Assembly (NCBI GenBank): GCA_938092065.1
Contig: CALKND010000012.1
Span: forward strand, 47,346-111,345
Length of the DNA: 64,000 nt
Direction of reading: 5' to 3'
Origin: an uncultured Rhodospirillales bacterium
Lineage (GTDB): Bacteria; Pseudomonadota; Alphaproteobacteria; Rhodospirillales; JABHCV01
A program made the position numbers and the translations under genes. Positions 56,280 through 64,000 of the stretch are shown here, piece after piece. Under the pieces are notes generated by a model that saw only the letters and a list, made by a program, of their open reading frames with translations, was not told the origin of the DNA and did no database searches. Numbering within the stretch: position 1 is the stretch's first letter; the number at the start of each line of letters is the position of its first letter.

Positions 56280-56990
56280 TAGTAGTGCAGTATCTCAATT
56301 ACAAAAGGCAAAACGACACCAAGAAATCCCCGTCAGCCCCTATCAACCTTGACTACGCACTGGGCAACACTCATCTGATGGATTACAAAAAATTTGGTCT
56401 TTGTTGTAATTTTAATATTTAGCTGCAAAGAAGTGATCCCGCAAATCTGAAAATTTCTTTGAATGCATTCTCTGGCTGATACTGGCATCACAACCCCAGT
56501 TGTCAGGAGGGAGAAAATGAGCAAGCAACCACGCCGGAACCACTTACCGACAATCAACGCCAAGTGGAATTAGAGGTGCAAATGGGGAGTGCACTATGGC
56601 AAGAGTGGCCCGGGGATTTAACTTACATCCCAACCAGTTCAGTCGAATGTTATCATTTACATTATGTAGTTTATATTTGTATTTCGAATAAAATACTATT
56701 CACATTAAAGCTTGTGAATAATTCACATTCAGGTTGATATATTAAAAAGTGTAATGAGACTGATGGTGAGTTAGAGTCGATTTGTCGTGGAGCTTTATCA
56801 TCTAGATAACTTATTTATCTGAGAGATGGGCTTATCCAAATCATAGCCGCTCTTAGCAAATAAAATTAGAGTCATTGGTGGGGAAAACCTACTTTTAACG
56901 GCGGAAGAGACGGAATTAACAATTAGGGGTATTTCTTGAAATTTTGTGTTTTTAAACACGCATACCAACTATTAAGAAAGGCACATAAAT
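56280..56990. other. 711-base gap with mobile-element debris
   Basis: No intact gene is present. A probable IS3-type transposase start is at 56517-56573. At 56698-56719 there is a perfect ATTCACA-N8-TGTGAAT inverted repeat, with ATTCACA repeated at 56721. The region looks like decayed insertion-sequence DNA plus the leader of the peptidase-like gene. Confidence 0.5.
56517..56573 (+). pseudogene. Remnant of an IS3-family transposase OrfA start
   Basis: AGGAGG, six bases, then ATG opens MSKQPRRNHLPTINAKWN and stops after 18 codons. The start matches the typical IS3 OrfA opening (M-S-K-x-x-R-R-N-H-x-P-x-x-x-A-K) and the strong ribosome site fits. The rest of the gene is gone. The match is by memory of the family, so this is moderate to low confidence. 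Confidence 0.4.
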
Positions 56991-58271
56991 ATGATTGGCT
57001 CAGAAATTCATAAATTTGCTAGTGAACTCTGGCCAATTAATAGAAGCTTAACAGGTGATGGCGTTAGAGAAACGCTTCAAAAAATCAAAAAACACATTCC
57101 TGGTCTAGAAATGAAAGAAATTCCATCTGGAAAAAGTGTTTTTGATTGGGCTGTTCCCAAAGAATGGAGTGTCAATGAAGCTTACGTTTTGACGCCCAGC
57201 GGTCAAAAAATATGTGATTTTTCTGAAAACAACCTTCATTTGTTAGGGTACAGCACGCCCTTCGAAGGAGAAGTTAGTTTTCAAGATCTGAAGCAGCATT
57301 TGTACACATTGTCAGATCAACCTGACGCAATCCCGTATATCACGAGTTATTACAAAGAGCGTTGGGGATTCTGCTTATCGCAACAGCAATTTGATAGACT
57401 TGAGGACGGAAAATATTATGTTCGAGTTGATACGAAGTTATTTGATGGTGTCCTAAATTTTGGAGAATTTTTAATTAAAGGAAAAAGTTCTAAAGAAGTC
57501 TTTATCAGCACTTATGTTTGTCATCCATCAATGGCTAACAATGAGCTATCAGGTCCAACAGTCGTAACTTTTTTGGCTAAGTGGTTGGCTGAAATTAAAG
57601 AGCTTGAATACTCATACCGAATTGTCTTTATTCCAGAAACGATTGGATCCATAGCTTACCTTAGCCTTCATCATAAACATATGAAGAAAAATGTTTTTTC
57701 TGGATTTAATGTTAGTTGTGTTGGTGACGATCGTGCATATTCATACTTACCTTCACGCAATGGTAATACTTTAAGTGATCAGGTTGCTAAGCACGTGTTA
57801 AGCAATATTAACCCTAATTACAAAAGCTATAGTTGGTTCGATCGTGGCAGTGATGAACGACAGTACTGTGCGCCTGGTATAGATCTTCCAATTGCTTCCA
57901 TAATGCGAACTAAATATGGCCAATACCCTGAGTACCATACATCTTTAGATGATCTAAAGAATGTAGTTACACCAGAAGGCTTAAATGGTGGCTATTGGGC
58001 ACTTCGAAGAGCTATCGAAGCTATAGAAAAAAATAAAACCTACAGAGTTACAGTTTTAGGTGAACCTCAGATGGGGAAGCGTGGGCTTTATCCTTCGCTG
58101 TCGACTAGAAAGTTAAGTGAGCAACCAAGATTGATGATGGACATCATTAGTCTCTGCGATGGTAAAAGCTCCTTAATTGAAATAGCGGAAAAAATAAATG
58201 TGCCAGTCTGGACCTTATATGATTTAATAGAAATCCTCGTTAGTCACAATTTGCTAGAAGCTCATGAGTGA
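56991..58271 (+). CDS. DUF4910-type aminopeptidase-like protein with C-terminal winged helix
   Basis: A 426-residue protein of the DUF2172/DUF4910 group found in polysaccharide loci. The opening ELWPINRSLTGDGVRETL is diagnostic. The M28-like zinc-peptidase core has STYVCHPSMANNELSGP (metal His, Asn-Glu), FIPETIGSIAYLS and RGSDERQYCAPGIDLPIAS. The last 75 residues form a winged helix (DIISLCDGKSSLIEIAEKINV). Function is not established; it may remove an amide-linked group from an amino sugar. Confidence 0.85.
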   Translation: MIGSEIHKFASELWPINRSLTGDGVRETLQKIKKHIPGLEMKEIPSGKSVFDWAVPKEWSVNEAYVLTPSGQKICDFSENNLHLLGYSTPFEGEVSFQDLKQHLYTLSDQPDAIPYITSYYKERWGFCLSQQQFDRLEDGKYYVRVDTKLFDGVLNFGEFLIKGKSSKEVFISTYVCHPSMANNELSGPTVVTFLAKWLAEIKELEYSYRIVFIPETIGSIAYLSLHHKHMKKNVFSGFNVSCVGDDRAYSYLPSRNGNTLSDQVAKHVLSNINPNYKSYSWFDRGSDERQYCAPGIDLPIASIMRTKYGQYPEYHTSLDDLKNVVTPEGLNGGYWALRRAIEAIEKNKTYRVTVLGEPQMGKRGLYPSLSTRKLSEQPRLMMDIISLCDGKSSLIEIAEKINVPVWTLYDLIEILVSHNLLEAHE

Positions 58272-59086
58272 CTGGGACGACAGTCCAAAAAAATAGGTGA
58301 AAATCTTAACGCTTGTAAAAATTGGAAGCTCTTAGCCGCTTTCGCCAGAAACACTACTAAACTGCAAGAATATCGTTTTTTAAATTAAACAAAAATCAAT
58401 CCTGATTATTGTGCGGTTAAATATATAACTGGCTTGTTTAAGTCAGTGCGTTCGTGCTATGAACAATATCTTGAGATGTTAAAATTAGAGCCCTTGGGTA
58501 TTATTAAATTCTCAACTATTTTTGTTTTAGCGGTGTTTAACGAACAAACATCCCGAAAGTAGAAATTTTTATATTTTTGTGTAACGACATTGCGTTTAAA
58601 AAAGATAGCCTCGGATGATATTTCACCCGGTCTGCGGTAGCTTGTTTTAACGGACCCACAAATAGAACTGTATAAAATTCCTCATATAAAGAATATTAGC
58701 ACTTAAATTTTATGTTTCTCGGGCCTACTTCCTTTAATGAGCAGGTCATCTGGCGGTTGGATGATTTGGTGTTGAGTTGTTTTGCATTAAATATTTCACG
58801 TACGAAAACCCAAAATCTGCTGGAAATTATATAAAAAAATTCACGCTTATACTAATTTACACTTTTACCCGGGCACGAAAGACGCCCAGATTAAAATCAA
58901 CGACTTTGGCATCCAGGCGGTGCGTTTGGCCAAGACTTAAGTGCCCCTCAAATGACATTTGATTCATAATTTTACGTGTGGCACAAGAAATTAGTACAAA
59001 ATAGAGACCCGGCCATAAATTCCAGAGACCTCAGAGTTCAATTGTATTAAATTTTCAACCCGGAAAAAACTTTTAGAGAAATCACA
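58272..59086. other. 815-base gap before pseB with an ops-like site
   Basis: No intact gene is seen. The region is AT-rich, with an ops-like element at 58633. Near 58860-58930 a plus-strand frame reads PGTKDAQIKINDFGIQAV and ends in a stop; it has no start codon and could be the tail of a decayed gene, but I cannot name it. The last part is the leader of pseB. Confidence 0.5.
58633..58644 (+). promoter_or_regulatory. ops-like element 2, upstream of the Pse operon
   Basis: TGCGGTAGCTTG is identical to element 1 at 11 of 12 positions and differs from the E. coli ops core at two. It is on the plus strand about 440 bases before pseB, so it would lie in the leader of the pseB-pseC-pseGH-pseI transcript, where an RfaH-type factor loads. 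Confidence 0.7.
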
Positions 59087-60076
59087 ATGTATATGTCGGA
59101 AAGATCAATTCTAGTTACCGGGGCAACGGGCTCTTTTGGGAAAGAATTCATTCGAACGGTTTTGAAAAATTACAATCCAAAACGTTTGGTTGTTTACTCA
59201 CGCGACGAGTTGAAACAGTACGAGATGCAAGAACTCTACCCACAAACCGGGCCTCTACGATATTTTATTGGAGACGTCAGAGACGAAAGTCGACTTGAAA
59301 TGGCGATGCGGGGCATTGACACTGTCATCCACGCGGCTGCATTGAAGCAGGTTCCTGCCGCAGAATATAACCCTTTTGAATGTGTGCGGACCAATATTCA
59401 TGGCGCCGAAAATGTGGTCAATGCGTCAATTCGTTGCGGCGTTAAACGGGTAATAGCACTTTCGACCGACAAAGCTGCTAACCCCATAAACCTTTACGGG
59501 GCGACAAAGCTGGCTTCCGATAAAATCTTTATTGCAGGGAACAGTCTATGTCCACCCAACGGGACAAGGTTTTCGGTTGTCCGCTATGGCAATGTTCTTG
59601 GTAGCCGCGGCAGCGTCTTGCCGCTATTTAAAAAATTAATAGAAGCGGGTGAAACAACTCTACCCATCACCGATGAGCGAATGACACGATTTTGGATTAC
59701 GCTTTCCCAAGGAGTTGATTTTGTAATTCGATCACTTGATCGTATGCATGGCGGGGAAATTTTTGTTCCAAAGCTTCCAAGCATGCGAATAATTGATCTT
59801 GCAAAGGCCACGCTTCCCAACTGCGAGTTAAAATCGATCGGCATTCGACCGGGCGAAAAACTGCACGAAATTATGATTCCACTAGAAGAATCCAGGATGG
59901 CTCTTGAATTTGATGATCATTACGTGCTCGAGCCAGCATTTCCGTTCTGGAGCAAGGATAGCTACATAGAGCAAAACGAGTGCCGAAGAGTAGGTGAGGG
60001 CTTCGAGTACAGCTCGGAAACGAACGAGTGGTTCATGGCAGCCGAAGAGCTCCAAGATTTCATCAAAGATTTCTAA
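59087..60076 (+). CDS. pseB: UDP-N-acetylglucosamine 4,6-dehydratase (inverting)
   Basis: First enzyme of pseudaminic acid synthesis, making the 4-keto-6-deoxy sugar with C5 inversion. This 329-residue SDR starts MYMSERSILVTGATGSFGKEF, split after the NADP loop GATGSFG; MSERS at 59093 is an alternative start. The catalytic segment STDKAANPINLYGATK holds the Asp-Lys pair and Tyr used by the inverting PseB type. GGEIFVPKLPSMRI is family-specific. It opens the Pse operon behind the ops-like element. Confidence 0.94.
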   Translation: MYMSERSILVTGATGSFGKEFIRTVLKNYNPKRLVVYSRDELKQYEMQELYPQTGPLRYFIGDVRDESRLEMAMRGIDTVIHAAALKQVPAAEYNPFECVRTNIHGAENVVNASIRCGVKRVIALSTDKAANPINLYGATKLASDKIFIAGNSLCPPNGTRFSVVRYGNVLGSRGSVLPLFKKLIEAGETTLPITDERMTRFWITLSQGVDFVIRSLDRMHGGEIFVPKLPSMRIIDLAKATLPNCELKSIGIRPGEKLHEIMIPLEESRMALEFDDHYVLEPAFPFWSKDSYIEQNECRRVGEGFEYSSETNEWFMAAEELQDFIKDF

Positions 60077-60107
60077 ATGCGAGCCTCTTTCAAGGATTAC
60101 TTAATTA

Positions 60108-60236
60108 ATGGTTCTACCCCAGCTATATCCTGAAGCCTCGAAGACAGCTAATCGCTTGGTCGTCATTACCGGACAGCAAGAAGCGGTACTCAAACAATCC
60201 GTGCTTAGCTTTTATTCTACGCCGGTAATTTATTAA
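60108..60236 (+). CDS. Possible small open frame between pseB and pseC
   Basis: ATG preceded by AAGGA opens MVLPQLYPEASKTANRLVV and ends after 42 residues, 5 bases before pseC. It may be a tiny coupled gene or the stump of a lost one. I do not recognise it. Confidence 0.2.
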   Translation: MVLPQLYPEASKTANRLVVITGQQEAVLKQSVLSFYSTPVIY

Positions 60237-60241
60237 TCAAA

Positions 60242-61468
60242 ATGACAGCTCCTGATACCAATTTTCTTCCCTATGGCCGGCAGAATATCGATGATGACGA
60301 TATTGCCGCTGTAGTTGACGTTTTACGATCAGATTTTTTAACATCCGGCCCCATCGTCGAAGCATTTGAGGCAAAGCTGTGCCAAATAACAGGGGCTTCT
60401 GAAACAGTCTCATGTTCAAGCGCTACAGCGGCCTTACACATAGCTGCCCTGGCGCTTGGCCTCGGGCCCGGTGACTGGGCCGTGGTTCCTGCTATTACTT
60501 TTTTAGCGACTGCCAATGCCATCCGCTACACGGGAGCGGATGTTATATTTGCCGACGTTAACCCTGATAGTGGCCTGATGACTGCCGCAACTTTTCAGGC
60601 AGCAATTGATATAAATAGTGATAAAAATATTCGAGCGGTGTTACCCGTACACTTGGCCGGACAACCTGCCGATCCAGTCGGGATTGCAGCCATCGCGCGA
60701 GGGAAAGGCATCAAAGTTATAGAAGATGCTAGCCATGCTCTCGGAACTTCTTATATGGTAGGAAAAGGCAAAGAGCCGCATAAAGTTGGCTCTTGCACTC
60801 ACGCTGACATGACTGTGTTCTCATTTCATGCTGTGAAAGTTATAGCTTGCGGAGAGGGCGGAGCGGTAACGACCCGAGACCCCAGCCTGGCAAAACGCCT
60901 TCGCCTATTTCGTAACCACGGCATGACGCGGGCGTCGGAAGATTTTACCAATTCAGAGCTGTCCAGTGATGATACTGGTGTAATTAATCCATGGTATTAC
61001 GAGATGACCGAGCCAGGGTACAACTATCGGCTTACGGACATCCATGCCGCGCTTGGCCTTAGCCAACTTGGCAAGCTTGACCAATTCACCGATCGACGCC
61101 GTCAGATCGTAGCACGCTATGACGAACGCCTAGCTGGCTTGGGGGCTTGCCTGCACTTGATTGCCCATATACCCGCTTGCCAGATTGGTTGGCACCTGTA
61201 CCCGGTTTTGATCGATTTTGATACCCTCGGCCTGAGCCGGGCCGTTGTTATGAGCCGTCTGCGCCGATTGGGTATCGGCACACAAGTCCATTATATTCCG
61301 GTGTCAGATCAGCCTTATTACACGCAACTTTATGGCAAACACGACCTGTCGGGGGCACAAGCATATTACGCTCGCGTTTTGTCATTACCGTTGTTTCCTG
61401 CAATGAAAGACTCGGACGTCGATCGTGTAATAGAAGCCCTTGAGAGGGTTTTGGGATCCGCAATTTAA
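60242..61468 (+). CDS. pseC: UDP-4-amino-4,6-dideoxy-AltNAc transaminase
   Basis: A 408-residue PLP aminotransferase of the DegT/DnrJ type. It opens LPYGRQNIDDDDIAAVVDVL. The PLP lysine is in VFSFHAVKVIACGEGGAV, and AITFLATANAIRYTGADVIF and YNYRLTDIHAALGLSQL are PseC-like. It adds the amino group at C4 of the sugar, the second step of the pathway. Its stop overlaps the next ATG by one base (TAATG). Confidence 0.94.
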   Translation: MTAPDTNFLPYGRQNIDDDDIAAVVDVLRSDFLTSGPIVEAFEAKLCQITGASETVSCSSATAALHIAALALGLGPGDWAVVPAITFLATANAIRYTGADVIFADVNPDSGLMTAATFQAAIDINSDKNIRAVLPVHLAGQPADPVGIAAIARGKGIKVIEDASHALGTSYMVGKGKEPHKVGSCTHADMTVFSFHAVKVIACGEGGAVTTRDPSLAKRLRLFRNHGMTRASEDFTNSELSSDDTGVINPWYYEMTEPGYNYRLTDIHAALGLSQLGKLDQFTDRRRQIVARYDERLAGLGACLHLIAHIPACQIGWHLYPVLIDFDTLGLSRAVVMSRLRRLGIGTQVHYIPVSDQPYYTQLYGKHDLSGAQAYYARVLSLPLFPAMKDSDVDRVIEALERVLGSAI

Positions 61469-62913
61469 TGCCCTCCGTGACCTTCCGCGCAGAGGCGTCG
61501 CCCGTCATCGGCGGTGGCCATGTGATGCGTTGCCTGACGTTAGCCGACCGGTTGAGAGATGACGGTTGGGACACATCCTTCTGTTGCTCACCGGAGACTC
61601 GGATAACAATTCCTCTATTGGAAAACAGTGGCCACAGGGTGGTCGAAAGTCCGGTTTGTGAAAACAGTGCGACGGACTGGCTGGTGATTGATCACTATGG
61701 CCTCGGCATTGAATATGAAAAAAGTTGCCGATCCCAAGCAAAACAAATCATGGTTTTCGACGACCTGCCGACACGTTTGCACGACTGCGACATACTAATT
61801 GATCAAAATATGGGACGCGTCCCTGAAGATTATCGCAGGTTAGTACCTGATACTGCAATCGTTGCGACCGGCACGGCTTACGCCCTGCTGCGACCCCAGT
61901 TCGCGGATGCCCGAGCAGGTGGGCTCTCGCAAATCCATTCGAAGGGGAATCCGCTCCGTTTGTTGATTGCGATGGGGTTTACTGATCCCGACAATGCGAC
62001 CGGATTTATTCTGGACGCCCTGACAGAGAGCTCCGCTGAGATTACTGTGGACATTGTTTTAGGAAGCAATGCGCCCCATCTGAAAGATCTCCGTAAGCGG
62101 GTCGCCAACCTGCCCTTCGTTGCGGCAGTCCGCACCGATGTCACCGATATGGCCGGACTGCTGGTCGAAACAGATTTGGTCATCGGAGCTGCCGGATCAA
62201 GCGCTTGGGAACGTTGCTGTCTAGGCATACCAGCGCTGGTTGTGATCTTGGCGGAAAACCAGCGCCAAGTTGCTGATGCTCTTGACAAACAAAAGATCGC
62301 TATAAATTTGGGGCCACTGCATAATTTGAAGGCAAAGGAAGCTGCACAGAAAATTCACCGAGCTTTAGAATCCCCTGAGCAATTGGCATCTCTTGCCCGC
62401 AACGCGGCAAGGGTCTGCGATGGGCTCGGGGCCGGACGTGTTTCGTTGCTGCTTGACCCTGAACGAGCGAAGGATGGAAATCCCGTGCAGTTGCGTCCGG
62501 CAAGAAGAGAAGACGCTGATATTCTTTTGGTATGGCAGTCTTTGCCAGAAACGCGGCGTTATTCTCGCAACTCCGGCGCTCCAACTCGGGATGAGCATTG
62601 TGCTTGGTATGCCTCAAAACTGGCCGATACCTCCCTCTACTTTCATATTATAGAACATCACGGTGAACCAGCGGGAACCTTGCGCCTGGAAAAAAAAAAT
62701 AACACGCCAGATACCTTCGAAGTCAACATTTTAATCGCCCCGAATAAATACAGCCTTGGAATTGCAAAGGCCGCCCTTTTGGCCGCGAGTAGATTGCACA
62801 CCTATATGACGATGGTGGCCGAGGTTCTTCCCGACAACGCAGCCTCACATGCATTGTTCAAAAAAGCCGGGTTCCTTCATGAGGGCGGCCTCTATACCCG
62901 CCAGCCTCGGTAA
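61468..62913 (+). CDS. pseG: Fused PseG (UDP-sugar hydrolase) and PseH (N-acetyltransferase)
   Basis: A 481-residue fusion. Residues 1-335 are PseG: SPVIGGGHVMRCLTLADRL has the catalytic His, VFDDLPTRLHDCDILIDQN and GAAGSSAWERCCLGIPAL are diagnostic. It releases UDP from the bacillosamine-type sugar. From about 340 (QLRPARREDADILLVWQSLPE, split in two) to the end is a GNAT domain of the PseH type, with LIAPNKYSLGIAKAALLAA for acetyl-CoA and DNAASHALFKKAGF. PseG and PseH catalyse consecutive steps, in the order acetylation then hydrolysis. The fused form is less common than separate genes. Confidence 0.92.
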   Translation: MPSVTFRAEASPVIGGGHVMRCLTLADRLRDDGWDTSFCCSPETRITIPLLENSGHRVVESPVCENSATDWLVIDHYGLGIEYEKSCRSQAKQIMVFDDLPTRLHDCDILIDQNMGRVPEDYRRLVPDTAIVATGTAYALLRPQFADARAGGLSQIHSKGNPLRLLIAMGFTDPDNATGFILDALTESSAEITVDIVLGSNAPHLKDLRKRVANLPFVAAVRTDVTDMAGLLVETDLVIGAAGSSAWERCCLGIPALVVILAENQRQVADALDKQKIAINLGPLHNLKAKEAAQKIHRALESPEQLASLARNAARVCDGLGAGRVSLLLDPERAKDGNPVQLRPARREDADILLVWQSLPETRRYSRNSGAPTRDEHCAWYASKLADTSLYFHIIEHHGEPAGTLRLEKKNNTPDTFEVNILIAPNKYSLGIAKAALLAASRLHTYMTMVAEVLPDNAASHALFKKAGFLHEGGLYTRQPR

Positions 62914-62957
62914 CTTGGTTGTCGCAGTGAAAAATATATTAGGACAGTGACGCAACC

Positions 62958-63107
62958 ATGAACCAGTATCTCATCGCAACTGTAAAGCCATGGAACATCA
63001 AAATGTTTGGGAGTCAAAAGAGTGATTTTCCAGTGACTGCGCTTTTATCGAAAATGACTTCTATCATATTTAATTCCATGATGCGAAAATTTCAGGAGCC
63101 AGCGTGA
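62958..63107 (+). pseudogene. Formyltransferase-like stump coupled to pseI
   Basis: The frame opens MNQYLIATVKPWNIKMFG, which resembles the start of formyltransferase-fold proteins common in sialic/pseudaminic acid loci. After about 25 residues the similarity ends, and the frame stops at 49 residues. Its TGA overlaps the GTG of pseI (GTGA). An internal deletion that kept both ends of an ancestral gene would explain this. Family match is from memory, so confidence is limited. Confidence 0.4.
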
Positions 63108-64000
63108 CCGACCTCCTTCAAAGTATTTCGATCGATGGCCGGGACATCGGACCCTGTCACCCGCCCTACATCATTGCAGAATTGTCGGCCAACCATAATG
63201 GCGATATCGAACGGGCTTTTGCCATAATGCGCGCTTCAAAAGAAGCCGGAGCCGATGCTGTCAAACTGCAGACGTACAGCGCTGACACTATGACCATCGA
63301 CCATGATGGTCCGGGTTTCAAAATTGAAAGAGGCCTGTGGAAGGGCCGCAAACTTTATGAGCTATATCAAGAAGCCAGTACGCCGTGGGAATGGCATGTC
63401 CCATTATTTGCGTATGGCAAGGAACTCGGGATCACCGTCTTCAGTACGCCGTTCGATGATACAGCAGTTGCCTACCTGGAAGAACAAAATATTCCAGCAT
63501 ATAAAGTCGCCTCATTCGAATTACTGGACTTGCCACTTATTCAAACAATCGCGGCGACAGGAAAACCCATGATTTTGTCAACAGGCATGGCCGACCGAGT
63601 GGAAATCGAAGAGGCGGTAGAAGCCGCAAGGACAGGTGGATGTAATGAGCTGGTGATCCTGCATTGCGTCAGCGCATATCCAGCTACTCCTGAAGACAGC
63701 AACTTGAAAATAATATCGGATTTGGCATCGCGCTTTAATTGTATAGTTGGTCTGTCAGACCATACGCTCGGTGTCGTGACGTCGATTGCAGGCGTTGCTC
63801 TTGGTGCAAGTGTTATCGAAAAACATGTTACCCTTCGGCGCTCTGACGGTAGCCCAGACAGTGCATTTTCACTTGAGCCCAACGAGCTAAGCATCCTTTG
63901 CAAGGAAACCCGTACGGCCTGGTCGGCGATCGGCGAAGTTAGTTACAAACGCGGCACGAGTGAAGAAGATATGTCGGTTTTACGCCGGTCCCTATACGCC
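63104..64000 (+). CDS. pseI: Pseudaminic acid synthase, 3' part missing
   Basis: A NeuB-family TIM-barrel synthase that condenses phosphoenolpyruvate with the 2,4-diacetamido sugar. The GTG at 63104 with AGGAG 5 bases upstream gives DLLQSISIDGRDIGP. The motifs IIAELSANHNGD, KLQTYSADTMT, TPFDDTAVAYLEEQNIPAYKVAS, split, GLSDHTLG and IEKHVTL are diagnostic. About 299 residues are visible; the C-terminal SAF (antifreeze-like) domain begins but runs off the window. pseF should lie beyond the edge. Confidence 0.94.
   Translation, partial: MTDLLQSISIDGRDIGPCHPPYIIAELSANHNGDIERAFAIMRASKEAGADAVKLQTYSADTMTIDHDGPGFKIERGLWKGRKLYELYQEASTPWEWHVPLFAYGKELGITVFSTPFDDTAVAYLEEQNIPAYKVASFELLDLPLIQTIAATGKPMILSTGMADRVEIEEAVEAARTGGCNELVILHCVSAYPATPEDSNLKIISDLASRFNCIVGLSDHTLGVVTSIAGVALGASVIEKHVTLRRSDGSPDSAFSLEPNELSILCKETRTAWSAIGEVSYKRGTSEEDMSVLRRSLYA

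Noticed and set aside
56333..56563. 76-residue minus-strand frame opposite the IS3 remnant
   Set aside because: It runs antisense to the better-supported OrfA start and resembles no known protein.
58777..58962. 61-residue plus-strand frame in the gap before pseB
   Set aside because: Composition is unlike a protein and another frame over the same bases (PGTKDAQIKINDFG) looks more like coding remains.
63845..63856. GACGGTAGCCCA inside pseI as a third ops-like element
   Set aside because: It departs from the GCGGTAGCNTG core and lies within conserved coding sequence.
1..64000. CRISPR arrays, tRNA or rRNA genes
   Set aside because: I looked for regularly spaced direct repeats and for tRNA-like or rRNA sequence and saw none; a dedicated scan (tRNAscan-SE, Infernal) would settle it.

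Overview
The window is a chromosomal segment of a low-GC alphaproteobacterium, most likely a marine Rhodospirillales-like lineage. The assignment rests on three things. The gene order dnaN, dnaA, rpsT, fpg, ubiE, ubiB, coaBC, dut and the block pnp-rpsO-truB-rbfA-infB-ylxR-nusA-rimP-trmB-metK-lnt-corC-ybeY-phoH-miaB-fur are alphaproteobacterial. Irr (with an ICE-type operator) and MucR are class-specific regulators. A SAM-II type riboswitch, also typical of the class, precedes metK. No tRNA, rRNA, CRISPR array or intact insertion sequence was seen.

Layout. 1-11 kb holds the replication genes (dnaN partial, dnaA), ribosomal protein S20, the DNA glycosylase Fpg, ubiquinone genes, CoaBC, dUTPase, an Rrf2 regulator, a ThiF/MoeB-type E1 enzyme and a DsrE-like protein. 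11-17 kb holds a hydroxyacid dehydrogenase, an SH3 protein and an iron/peroxide cluster: irr, a short rubrerythrin, a GlpC-like Fe-S protein and DUF3501. A perfect Irr operator sits just upstream of the rubrerythrin promoter. 17-37 kb is a long, almost entirely minus-strand block for translation, RNA and envelope maintenance, ending with mucR-fur, tusA and tsaB-rimI. 37-43 kb carries a D-Ala-D-Ala dipeptidase homologue, a nitroreductase, a polysaccharide deacetylase, a lipoprotein gamma-glutamyltransferase, a TPR protein and a TVP38/TMEM64 membrane protein. 44-48.3 kb is rpmH-rnpA-yidD-yidC-engB-argB.

From 48.8 kb to the right edge the window is a surface-glycan locus. It opens with a MarR_EPS-type winged-helix regulator overlapping an RfaH-like NusG paralogue. 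It continues with an AT-rich minus-strand cassette (polytopic membrane protein, AAC(3)-family acetyltransferase, metallo-beta-lactamase-fold protein). Next come plus-strand TylF-type methyltransferase, PhyH-type dioxygenase and DUF4910-type aminopeptidase-like genes, and then a GC-richer pseudaminic acid pathway: pseB, pseC, a fused pseG-pseH and pseI, which runs off the edge.

The most interesting signal is regulatory. Two copies of an ops-like element, TGCGGTAGCNTG, lie in non-coding DNA on the plus strand. One is 56 bases after the rfaH-like gene and the other about 440 bases before pseB. Separately, a 15-base palindrome of the form GTTC-N7-GAAC occurs twice in the promoter of the winged-helix gene and once in the divergent region at 54.5 kb. 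Together they suggest that the regulator pair controls the glycan genes at two levels, initiation and elongation. The locus also shows decay: a probable IS3 remnant, a formyltransferase-like stump translationally coupled to pseI, and an 815-base gap before pseB.
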